A stretch of 64,000 nucleotides of DNA from Shinisaurus crocodilurus (lineage: Eukaryota > Chordata > Lepidosauria > Squamata > Shinisauridae), in contig CM037880.1 in assembly GCA_021292165.1 (NCBI GenBank), positions 207,416,255-207,480,254 of the forward strand, in the 5' to 3' direction. The translations under genes were made by a program, and so were the position numbers. Under the pieces are notes generated by a model. The model ran no database searches, had not been told where the DNA came from, and worked only from the letters and a program-made list of their open reading frames with translations. Of the stretch, positions 55,921 through 64,000 are shown piece after piece (position 1 is the first letter of the stretch; the number at the start of each line of letters is the position of its first letter).

Positions 55921-57000
55921 GTCAGGTGATCACTCGTGACCGAGTAAGATTGTCTTCCAGGATTAAAAAAAAAGAAGAAGAAAATTTACAAAAAGGAGAT
56001 TTTAAAAGGAGGAAAATTCTAAAGAAAATTGTGTATACTCTAGCGATGGGTCCGTAAGTGACTGTGGAGGCCAATTCTAGATCCACACAGCTTCCCACAG
56101 TGAGGACACAGGTTACCAGATGGAAGATGGTCCTGTAAAGGATTTATTTGATGTGCTTTTCGCTTAGCACGTTTCTCCCTTTCACCTTGCACTCAAGCTT
56201 TTTCAAAGTCCATAGAACCTTTGTGAAAGGCCAACCTCCAGTTAGATCGTTCATGGGCCAGAGCTTCCCAGTTTTTGATGTTTATATTGCATTTTTTTAG
56301 ATTAGCCTTAAGAACATCTTTAAACCTCTTATATTGACCACCGATATTCCGCTTTCCATCCTTGAGTTGGGAATAAAGTAACTGCTTTGGGAGACGGCAG
56401 TCAGGCATTCGAACAACATGACCGGTCCACTGAAGTTGGCGTTGAAGGATCATTTTTTCAATGCTAGTAGTCTTTGCTTCTTCCAGTACACTGACATTTG
56501 TTCGCCTATCTTCCCAAGTAATTCGCAGGATTTTCCGGAGGCAACGTTGATGAAATATTTCAAGGAGTTGGAGGTGACGTTTATAGATAGTCCATGTTTC
56601 GCAGGCATACAATAAAGTTGGTAATACAATGTCTTCATAAACCAGTGTTTTGGTCTTCTTACAAATATCCCGATCCTCGAACACTCTATGTTTCATTTGA
56701 GAAAATGCGGCACTTGCGGAGCTCAGACGATGCTGGATTTCACTGTCGATGTTAGCTGTAACAGAAAGATAGCTGCCAAGATAGAGAAAATGATCGACAT
56801 TTTGCAGTATTGTCCCGCCAAGCTGGATAGATAGCATCACCAAAGGGTTAGCTTGCACTTGCTGATGAAGCACTTTGGTTTTTTTGATGTTAAGTGAGAG
56901 ACCAAGTTTTTCGTATGCTTCTGCAAAAGCATTTAGGATAGTTTGGAGATCATTCTCTGAATGTGCGGAGCCAGGTAAAGCTATGCTGATCATAAGTAAA
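55921..57000 (-). mobile_element. 5'-truncated non-LTR retrotransposon, ORF2 3' part and 3' UTR
   Basis: The minus-strand element has its 3' end at about 55921 (GTGATCACCTG), shared with the copy at 120-500, and is truncated at about 57000, near where the catalytic YADD box of the reverse transcriptase would lie. The 3' UTR holds an A/T-rich stretch and AGTCGTTC-free unique sequence, without a long poly(A). No clear target duplication was found. Confidence 0.85.
56040..56993 (-). pseudogene. Reverse transcriptase C-terminal part and zinc finger of a non-LTR retrotransposon
   Basis: An open frame of 266 codons (56193-56993) covers the end of the RT and the connection region. Motifs in order are L-N-I-K-K-T-K (residues 34-40), F-L-Y-L-G-S-Y-L-S (69-77), L-L-Y-A-C-E-T-W (127-134), L-Q-W-T-G-H-V-V-R-M-P (187-197) and a basic stretch (212-236). 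One TGA ends this frame; the same frame then continues to a CCHH finger and a TAG at 56040-56042. The upstream RT and the endonuclease are missing, so it cannot act alone. Clade not assigned. Confidence 0.88.
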
Positions 57001-57179
57001 CAAACAGTTTGGTTTCCCCCCTGGGAAGTGTAGTAAGACCATGGTTCCCATATCTAAATTCCCACCCTCTAAGGAGGTTCTGTTTCCCAACAGAGCTGAT
57101 GTCAGAATAGTAAAGTTAGATTTGTTTCCAATGCACTAGCAATTACTCCAGGCATTTGATTTTCTGTGTGAAGAGGATG

Positions 57180-57440
57180 GCTGGCACAGCTTTGACAGCT
57201 CATATGAACCTAAGAAGAACCATGCTGGATCAGACCAAGGTCCATCTAGTCCAGCATTCTGTTCATACAATGGCCAAACAGCTGCCCACAGGAAACCCAC
57301 AAGTAGGACATGAATGCAACAGCACCCTCCTGCCCATGTTTCCCAGCAACTGGTGCACATAGACATACTGCCTCTGTTACTGGAGGTAGCATATAGCCAT
57401 CAGGACTAGTAGCTAGCTCCTGTGTTCATCTCTGGCAGAA
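57180..57440 (+). repeat. Abundant amniote-type dispersed repeat
   Basis: AACCATGCTGGATCAGACCA, AGGTCCATCTAGTCCAGCAT and CATACTGCCTCTGTTACTGG are hallmarks of a repeat common in reptiles and birds. A fragment of the same repeat is at 12420-12545. Family name uncertain. Confidence 0.65.
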
Positions 57441-57598
57441 TGGGATTGTTGTTGTTGTTAAGAATAATGTGACGTTACATTTCTATACCATCCTTCCTCC
57501 AGGGAGCTCAAGGTGGAGTACAGGATTATGTCCCCTATTTTATCCTTGCAACAACCATGTGAATTGGGTTAGATTGAGAGATAGTGATTTTTGTAAGA

Positions 57599-57722
57599 CA
57601 GGGGTGGGCAGGATCTCCAGATATTTTGGACTACAACTCCCAGCATTCCTGACCATGCTGGCATGGGACTTCTGGGAAGTAAACTCCAAAATATCTGGAG
57701 ATCTACCTTCTGCCCACCCCTG
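57599..57722. mobile_element. Palindromic hAT-like MITE, CAGGGGTGGGC ends
   Basis: CAGGGGTGGGCAGGATCTCC at the left pairs with CTACCTTCTGCCCACCCCTG at the right, then CCAGATATTTTGGA with TCCAAAATATCTGG. About 124 bp of near-complete hairpin. A related fragment follows at 57835-57940. Confidence 0.8.
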
Positions 57723-58021
57723 CTCTACCTTCACCCAGTGAACCTTCATAGCCAAGTGGGGATTTGAATTTAGGATTCCCCACCCTAATCTGCCACTCTG
57801 ACCTGGAGCTTGGGAGCCTGCAACACTCAGAGGTTGTACAACTCCAATGCACATCAGCCCCAATCAACATAGCCAATGGGCAGGAATTATGGGAGTTATA
57901 ATTCAACAACATCTGGAGGGTCACATGTTCCGCACCCAGCTCCAGCCCGAACCACACTTGCTCTCTGGTTCACTGAATTGTATATGCAGAACCAAATGAT
58001 GCATTGGAGAACATTGGTGCA

Positions 58022-59240
58022 TGTGTATTTATTTATTTATTTATTTATTACATTTATGGATTGCCCATCTGGCCAGCAAAACGGCCACTCTGGGCGATGT
58101 ACACACGACAAAATACAGCATAAAATACATTTAAAACAGTATAAAATTTTAAAATCTTAGCCCACCCCATATTCCCTGCCTGAACAGCCAGGTTTTTAGT
58201 GAGCGGCGGAAGCTCAGCAGAGAGGGGGCATGGCGGAGGTCACTAGGGAGGGAGTTCCACAGTATGGGGGCCGCCACAGAAAAGGCCCTCTTCCTAGTCC
58301 CCACCAGTCTAGCTGCTCTGGCTGAAGGGACAAGGAGAAGGTCGTCTGTGGCAGATCTTGTTGAGCGGCCTACTTGGTGTTGTTGGCGACGCTCCTTGGG
58401 ATAAACTGGACCGGAGCCGTATAGGGTTTTAAAGGTCAAAACCAACCTTGAATTCGGCTTGGCAAGCAACTGGTAGCCAGTGCAGATCCTTGAGCACTGG
58501 CGTGATGCGATCCTGCCGCCAGCTGCCTTTTGTAGGGGGTGTGCAGTCAAAACCTCAAGCCATGTATAGGTGCATGACGTAATTGGGACCACAGAGTTTC
58601 TGCCTCCTAGAGCGGACACTCTGTGGACATTACCCAGACGTCCTCCGGGGCAGGATGTGGGCGTAGCCAGTGCCTTCTCTTCCTGCCCGGGAACAGTCTG
58701 AGCCATGAACTTGTAAGTACAGCATGTCTGAAGATGTAGCCGGGAGTAGCAGTTCTGAACTTTTCCCAAGTTCAGAACAGGTTGACTACCGAATGATTCC
58801 TGCACAACTGTAAATGCTTTCTTAAGCCTGCCTGTATCCAATCTGCAAGATCTGAGCGAGTGAACTCTGTTTTTAACCTCCAAAAGACTGTCTTATTGGT
58901 AGTATAAAGGGGGAAACTAGGTAAAGATCCAGTCAGCCCATAAGGGCAGCCTGTCAAGACTAAATGCTGAATGCTGCTCTAACCAGTAGCTCCGCACGCT
59001 CACGTTTTTCCCGCTTGTCACCTCTGCTGTGCTTGCAAATGCAAGAGGGGAAAGATAATAACTCCTAATATCCTCTGCCAGCTCTTTTCGCAATCCCCAA
59101 CACCTTTAACCAGGAGAGCCGCCGTGTTCTGTACCAGCTGTAGCTTCCGAACCATCTTCCAGGATAACCCCACATAGAGCGCATTACGGTAGTCTAGGCG
59201 AGAGGAGACCAAGGCATGATGGGAGCAGGTGATTAGGAAG
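58022..59240 (-). repeat. L2-like LINE 3' region split by a solo LTR
   Basis: On the minus strand the C-terminal residues R-K-R-A-F-S-V-A-A, L-W-N-S-L-P-S-D-L-R-H and L-K-T-W-L-F lie at about 58195-58300, before a TTTA-rich tail at 58025. The LINE resumes at 59103 (AGGAGAGCCGCCGTGTTCTG, AGCGCATTACGGTAGTCTAG). A long minus-strand frame at 58149-58883 is a chance fusion of LINE and LTR. Confidence 0.8.
58526..59107 (+). mobile_element. Solo LTR 4 with perfect 5-bp target duplication, inside an L2-like LINE
   Basis: The LTR (58531-59102, 572 bp) begins TGTAGGGGG and ends ATCCCCAACA. CCTTT is exact on both sides (58526-58530 and 59103-59107), and the LINE sequence resumes directly after it. TATAAA at 58903-58908 suggests plus-strand transcription; no clear AATAAA was seen. 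No internal region. Confidence 0.92.
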
Positions 59241-60444
59241 GTAGGGGCGCAGCTGCCATATCAGATGGAGTTGATACAGCTCAGGTGTCACAGCTGACAC
59301 CTGAGCCTCCATGTATATAGTTTCTTCTAAATGCTTCTTGAGATGTAGCTTTTCCTCTCCCTTGCCTAGAAGTGGGTAGCTGGCAGTAGGTAATGCATGT
59401 ATGCTGCATAGCTTGGTAACGTAAAACATTCACAGATCGTTAAATCCTTTTGAGACAACTCCCTGCATGACATATTTGACACCAACATTCTAACTTATTC
59501 TCTGTCATATTCCTTTAATCCTATCCCCTCATTTGAGAAAATGTATGACTGAAGGGGAAAAATGGGGAATGGAAAGTAATAATCCTTATGCTGGCTCATG
59601 CTACAGTTATTAAAGAGGATGAGGTTTTGGGGGCTTTTTTTTTTTTAACCATTTGCCACAGCCTAAGCATAAGGTGTTAGTCATTGTCTTTGATCAATAT
59701 TTTAAAACCCCACTGCTGATAGGAAGGATGGAAAGCAATTATAGAGCATTACAGTTGAGGTGTTATTCAAGGTCCATCATGTTTTTAAATTATTTTTCTT
59801 CCCTTTTTCAGCTCTAAATAAGATGTAATATGCTGGCACAAGCAATCACTTTTTACACCGCTGAATTGAACAACACTTTTCTTCCAATTAAAGACGATTG
59901 ATAAAGGCATCTTTGCCATTCAGTACGCTACACTGATTGGGTTTATAGCTTCCATGAACCTGCCTTTTTTTTTTTTTTTTGCTTCAGGTCCTCTCTGTTG
60001 AAGACAATGAACCAACCTTTTGGATCTTTGTCTTTTGCCAAGCTATTTATTTGTTGAACTATCTGAAAATGTCCTCGCTCTTCTGGAAGAGTCCTTCACT
60101 AACTGGAATGACCTTCTGTCCTTACTGGAGTCTGAAAACAAAATGTTATTTTCAGGCATGGCAAAACCATAGGTTTCTAGGCCAGCCAGCAAAAGGCTCA
60201 ATTTAACAGACTGGATTGTGCTCAGTATTTATTTTTTAACAAGTTTAAATTCATTTGTGATTCTTATCCAACTTTGCTCCCAGTTTTGAGGCTAGTAGAT
60301 GTTAGAATTTAAAAAAAAGGAGAGGGGAGAAAAATACCCAAGAACTTCAAAAGAGCCCAATACCAAGAAACTAACAATAAATATTATGAAAGAAGAGAGG
60401 AAACCTGCGAAATTTGGTGGAATGCTCTTAATCTTACATTCGTA
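59241..60444. other. Single-copy DNA, possible conserved element
   Basis: 59740-59960 has a balanced, low-repeat sequence with TTCCAATTAAAGACGATTGA and GATAAAGGCATCTTTGCC, the texture of conserved non-coding DNA. T-runs at 59638 and 59967. No exon-like frame. Confidence 0.35.
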
Positions 60445-60708
60445 TACAGTAATACCTTGGATTGCAAGTAACTTGGTCTGAGAGCGTTTAGCAAGACAAG
60501 CAAATTTTTAAAATAAATTTTGACTTGATAAACAAGCGATGTCTTGCAATACAAGTTGTAGGGATGTCACCGCTCGCCTCGAGAGGGCGTAGCGGGCTGA
60601 AATCGGACCCGCTCACGCCCGCCAGAGACTCGCTTTGATATAAGAGTGTTTTGGATTACAAGCACGGTTCCGGAACGAATTATGCTTGCAATCCAAAGTA
60701 TTACTGTA
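60445..60708. mobile_element. Tc1/mariner-like MITE with TA target sites
   Basis: CAGTAATACCTTGGATTGCA (from 60447) and its inverse TGCAATCCAAAGTATTACTG (to 60706) differ at one base, and TA flanks both. A hAT-type hairpin fragment (60559-60628) interrupts it. No transposase. Confidence 0.85.
60559..60628. mobile_element. Terminal hairpin fragment of the GC-rich hAT-like family
   Basis: TAGGGATGTCACCGC followed by a hairpin (GAGGGCGTAGCGGG with CCCGCTCACGCCC around CTGAAATCGG) is the same as the left end at 23151. Only this ~70-bp end remains, inside the Tc1-like MITE. Confidence 0.7.
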
Positions 60709-60894
60709 CACACATACAAAAGTCATCTACAAACTCCTGATTTTCTTCCACACATGTTCTTTCAATAACACATTCACTTGCTGTATGTCTGACTCTGCTA
60801 TGAGGATGGAAAAAGCAGTTTGCAATACCATAGCTAATGCAGTATCTTAAAGTATCACTAAGGTAAATAAGGAACATTGGTAAATAAAGGAACA

Positions 60895-60992
60895 ATGCAG
60901 GTGCCCACGCTCGCCGCGGAGAGCCCGCATGGGCACGAGCAGGCCGGGTTCGGGCCTCACTTGTGCCCATGGTAAAAAAGGTAACATCCCTA
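60895..60992. mobile_element. Right-end fragment of the GC-rich hAT-like family
   Basis: CTCGCCGCGGAGAGC, a hairpin joining CATGGGCACGAGC and ACTTGTGCCCATG, and the end GGTAACATCCCTA show the right terminus. The rest of the element is absent. Confidence 0.65.
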
Positions 60993-61024
60993 TAATAGTT
61001 TAATGCAAATTTAGTTGTAGAAAG

Positions 61025-61326
61025 ATACATTTAAAAAAAAAAAAACACTGACCAAAAATGTGCATTTCCCCCATAAGCTAAAGTGTGAAAATATGCATTT
61101 TGGGTGGGGGAAATTTGCATATTTTGGTGGGATTTGTGCATTTTTGGGAGTGCAAATTTGCGCAAGCATGAATTTGCACAAATGCATATGAATGCATTTG
61201 TGCAAAATCTGATTCCATCAGTGAGCAGATGATGGAATGGAAGGTGCCTGACAATCTGTGAAACACAGATGGAATGGATTTTACAATGTCCATACATCCA
61301 GATTCAGCCCATATTAGCCTGTTTTG
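61025..61326. repeat. AT-rich repeat with TGCATTTTT sub-repeats
   Basis: Degenerate units such as GTGTGAAAATATGCATTTTG, AATTTGCATATTTTGG and TTGTGCATTTTTGGG run from 61055 to 61210. The same texture occurs at 5565-5875 and 48240. Confidence 0.55.
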
Positions 61327-61793
61327 TAGGGATGTATCCACTTACCTTAAGCAGGCTCACGGGCACTCGGTGAGCGCCCCCCCCCCAGTCTCACAGCACT
61401 TGCCGAGGCGCTCAAAATACTTCCAGGTCCCCGGCGCTGTGCTTTTTATGTAAAAACCAGGGTAAACTACCTTAAAATGCCCGCAAATAGCAAATTGCGG
61501 CCCTTTTAAGGTGGGTTTCCATGGTTTTTATGGAAAAAACACAGCGCCGGGGACCTGGAAGTGACGTGCCAGGGTGTTGTGATATGTTTCACAACAGGCA
61601 TCCGTTAGCACACAGATTGGATTATAAATCTCCCAGCACCAAACAGCACCAACACCGGGGACCTGGAAGCTCATTTCCCCGGTGCATCCTGTGTCGAGTG
61701 GCGGCGAGGTAAGTCGCGCGGGTGTTCGGGGGGGGTCGAGCTCGGCGATTTCGCTGAGATTTCCCCCCCCTTCAAGTCCCGCGCACATCCCTA
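61327..61793. mobile_element. Palindromic hAT-like element, TAGGGATG family, with a nested mini-LTR
   Basis: It begins TAGGGATGTATCCAC and ends GCGCACATCCCTA. Central arms TCCAGGTCCCCGGCGCTGTG and CACAGCGCCGGGGACCTGGA are perfectly inverted around a CAAATTGCGG core. Removing the 80-bp insert (61575-61654) and its 5-bp duplication gives about 382 bp, close to its 400-406-bp relatives. Confidence 0.8.
61570..61659 (+). mobile_element. 80-bp deleted relative of solo LTR 1
   Basis: TGTTGTGATATGTTTCAC is the LTR 1 start, followed directly by ACAGGCATCCGTTAGCACAC and GGATTATAAATCTCCCA from the LTR 1 end. It finishes CCAACA (61654). The flanks CAGGG and CCGGG match at 4 of 5. About 560 bp of LTR are missing. 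Confidence 0.7.
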
Positions 61794-61796
61794 CTG

Positions 61797-62186
61797 ATAG
61801 GCTTGTGAAAACGAGCCTCGCCGGGCAGGAACGAGGCCGAAATTGGCCCCGCTCACGCCCGGCAAGGCCTTACTTTGGTCTTTGGGGCAGCTCGCCCTCT
61901 CTGCGGCGAGCCACCCGCACGGTCCGTTCCGTCCCGTCGCGTCACTTCCGGGACCGGAAATGACGCGACGGAACCCTGCGCAGGCGCGCTGGACCCCTGT
62001 GGTGCGTTCTGCGCCTGCGCAGGGTCCCGTCACGTCATTTCCGGTCTCGGAAGTGACGGACGGGGCAGAAGACGCCCAATCGAGCGGCGTGGAGTACCTC
62101 TCCATGCCTCTCAGAAGATCGGGTCGGGTCGCCGCCCCTGCAGAGAATCGGGTCGGGGGCGCGACCCAGCCTTGAAGGCAAGTCTA
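61797..62186. mobile_element. GC-rich hAT-like MITE
   Basis: It begins near TAGGCTTGTG; the right end is decayed (GGCAAGTCTA). It is homologous to 20558-20962 (inverted) with the outer AGAATCGGGTCGGG block. It carries two NRF1-like sites (61977-61988, 62010-62021), ETS-like CACTTCCGG (61943-61951) and CGGAAGTGACG (62048-62058), and a CACGTCAT CRE half-site (62031-62038). Confidence 0.8.
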
Positions 62187-62984
62187 ATCTGAGGACCCAA
62201 GATTGGAGGGCCCTGATGTAGAAGGCTAATGAGTGAATTAGCTATCAAATAGGCCTGCACATCATAGCACCAACAATTTCACATTTGATATTAAAATACA
62301 TCTATATTGTCTACGGTGGCCATTTATGTGTTGCTAAAGAAGAGAAAATGCATCATGAAAAAAGAAGACAAAAAGGACACCGATTTGCATAAGTCTTCCA
62401 TATGCTAATTTATATGTGTAGGTGCAAATTTAGAAATAATAATTTAAATAGAAATAAAATGCATCTCATCATAGTAGGGAAGACCGACCAGGTGGTCTGT
62501 GTGCCTGTTCACTCTGCTGTCCAGATATGAACTGTTGATGGACAACTTCAAGGCTGCTGCTCTCCCTTTGCATGCAAACCAGTGCTTCTTTATCTTTAAA
62601 CTGGACTTGGATTGGGCAGTCCTTCAAAAGCAAGACACCTTCAACTAGAGGACTGTGTCCTCTGACAGCTCTTCAAATAAAGGACTGTCCTCTGTAAAGT
62701 TGGACACGTGGCCACCCTAATGATCTGTTAGCTGAAGATTGCAAGTTGTGCTGTTATTCCAGCAGGCTGTGCAGAGGGAGATGTGAGGGAGTGCAGGGCC
62801 ATTCCACCAGCCATGCTGAAAGGCCGCCTTCCTGAAGGCTCCTCCTCCCTCAGCTGTCACCACCACCAGCCATTCCAGCAGGCTGTGCAGAGGGAGAAGA
62901 GAGGGAGCGCAGGGCCATTCCACCAGCCCTGCCACAAGAATTAATTAATTTCCCCCACCCCTTTCTTCCCTCCTCATTCCTTTT
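62187..62984. other. Single-copy DNA with a local duplication
   Basis: Only the 116-bp-period duplication at 62756-62929 stands out. No transposon or exon was recognised. Confidence 0.4.
62756..62929 (+). repeat. Local tandem duplication, period 116 bp
   Basis: ATTCCAGCAGGCTGTGCAGA and the next ~35 bp, through CAGGGCCATTCCACCAGCC, occur at 62756 and again at 62872 with a few differences. Confidence 0.85.
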
Positions 62985-63125
62985 TCCTTGTGTGTCATGT
63001 CTTTTTAGATTGTAAGCCTGCGGGCAGGGACTGTCTTGTTTAATTGAAGCCGCTCTGGGAGCCTTATTTTGGCTGAGGAGTGGCATAAAAATATTTTCAA
63101 ATAAATAAATAAATAAATAATATTT
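62985..63125 (+). repeat. L2 3' end
   Basis: TTTTTAGATTGTAAGCCTGC, GGGCAGGGACTGTCTTG, CGCTCTGGGAGCCTTATTTT and an AAAT-rich tail match L2-type 3' termini. Confidence 0.65.
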
Positions 63126-64000
63126 TTTTGGCTTACACTCCAAAATCTGTGACACTCATCCATCCACACAAATCGTGGACACAAAACACATGTACATAGC
63201 AGACTGCAGAATAAAGATGTTCTTAAAAATTATAATAGAAAATTAAACATACGCTTCTGAGTCAAGTTTTATTGACTCATTCCAATTCGTTTATATGTGA
63301 TGTGGCTCTGTTTCACCATCTGCATAAGGGTTTCTGAAGAAAAAAAAAACATAAATTATTCAAACTGGAAAAATGTTCCCTGAAAATTAGTTCTGGTGGC
63401 AAGTGCTGTTTCTCTTTGTTTACAAATGGTGTGCGTGTGTATTTGTATACTGTATATATATAAATATATAATATATATTCAACAAGATTTTATATCCCAA
63501 GGGAACCAGGATTTCCATGCAAGATGTAATGTACTGATTCTGTAAATACTGTAGGAAGATCTGAGACAACAGCTGAAAATATTTGTGGGCACAATATGGA
63601 ACAACTAACCATGCTAGTATATATGGCCAAGATTCAAAGCACAAGCTTCCTTGTGCATGGTAGGAGATGTAGAGACACATACCCCCAGTCACCCCATTAA
63701 AGCAGGCTCCCACCTTGTCTACTGTTCACATAGGGCAACTTCAGAGTAGCTCCTCATGACTTGTGGTTACACACACTGTAGCCCTTCTTTTGATAGCTGG
63801 CTCTGCCTTCAAGACCACCCACCACCACCCCGATCGCAGTGGTACTTATAGTGCAATCATCCTATGCATGTTTACTCCAATACTCAAATTATGGAGGAAA
63901 AGGAGGGAATTAATGTTCACCACCTCCCCCTATATACACCAGGACAATTACCTCTAAGATCTTCAGAGGAGACCTTGTGGCCCATTGTGTCACCAACAGA
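63126..64000. other. Single-copy DNA
   Basis: A TA-rich tract lies at 63454-63478. 63855-63890 resembles an end of the TACTCAGAAGTAAGT MITE family. Nothing else was recognised. Confidence 0.35.

Noticed and set aside
55896..56976. GGAGCCAGGT on both sides of the 56-kb retrotransposon as target duplication
   Set aside because: The right-hand copy lies inside the open reading frame of the element, not outside it, so the match is probably chance.
58149..58883. Long minus-strand open frame (244 codons)
   Set aside because: It runs from an L2-like ORF2 remnant straight across the exact border of solo LTR 4 (58531). The upstream part is LTR sequence read backwards, so it is a chance fusion, not a gene.

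Overview
This window is vertebrate nuclear DNA, almost certainly from a squamate reptile. The main evidence is a set of tRNA-derived SINEs with a tail of the Bov-B type (the Sauria SINE type, three copies). They sit with 5S rRNA-derived SINEs carrying a CR1-like tail, CR1 and L2-like LINE remnants, and many microsatellites. I cannot place it below Squamata. I found no convincing exon of a cellular protein-coding gene. The only clear coding sequence is the 3' part of a non-LTR retrotransposon reverse transcriptase (56040-56993, minus), with a shorter relative at 120-500. The window reads as intergenic or intronic DNA built mainly by transposons.

Layout. 1-9 kb: a 5'-truncated retrotransposon with a 27-bp target duplication, a Harbinger-like MITE, a 400-bp palindromic hAT-like element whose centre has expanded into a tandem array (3817-3928), L2-like fragments, a fold-back MITE, and a 1.4-kb inverted-repeat element. 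9-20 kb: mostly single-copy sequence with microsatellites, a 5S-derived SINE, a Sauria SINE, a TTA-flanked MITE (15711-16072) and an AT-rich possible conserved element near 14.8-14.96 kb. 20.3-22.6 kb: a composite repeat containing a C-rich ~35-bp satellite that is split by a GC-rich hAT-like MITE. 22.9-29.5 kb: nested hAT elements, a Sauria SINE split by a hAT MITE, and a candidate minus-strand LTR. 30-36 kb: a CR1 3' end, a solo LTR, a fold-back MITE, a 5S-derived SINE and a Sauria SINE. 36-50 kb: many CAGGGGTG-type hAT derivatives and palindromic elements. 50-62 kb: three more solo LTRs, a 1,026-bp hAT-like element with a perfect 8-bp target duplication, the reverse transcriptase fragment, a Tc1/mariner-like MITE and clustered palindromic hAT derivatives. 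62-64 kb: mostly single-copy DNA with an L2 3' end.

How the parts relate. These are mobile-element families and their parasites, not a pathway. SINE tails match LINE 3' ends (5S SINE with CR1; Sauria SINE with Bov-B, known from the family). Short hAT- and Harbinger-like elements keep terminal repeats and target duplications but no transposase. Four full solo LTRs have TG...CA ends and perfect 5-bp duplications with no internal region nearby. Nesting gives a relative order of insertion at several sites. The most interesting lead is a GC-rich hAT-like MITE family that carries NRF1-, ETS- and CRE-like motifs, the usual parts of CpG-island promoters.
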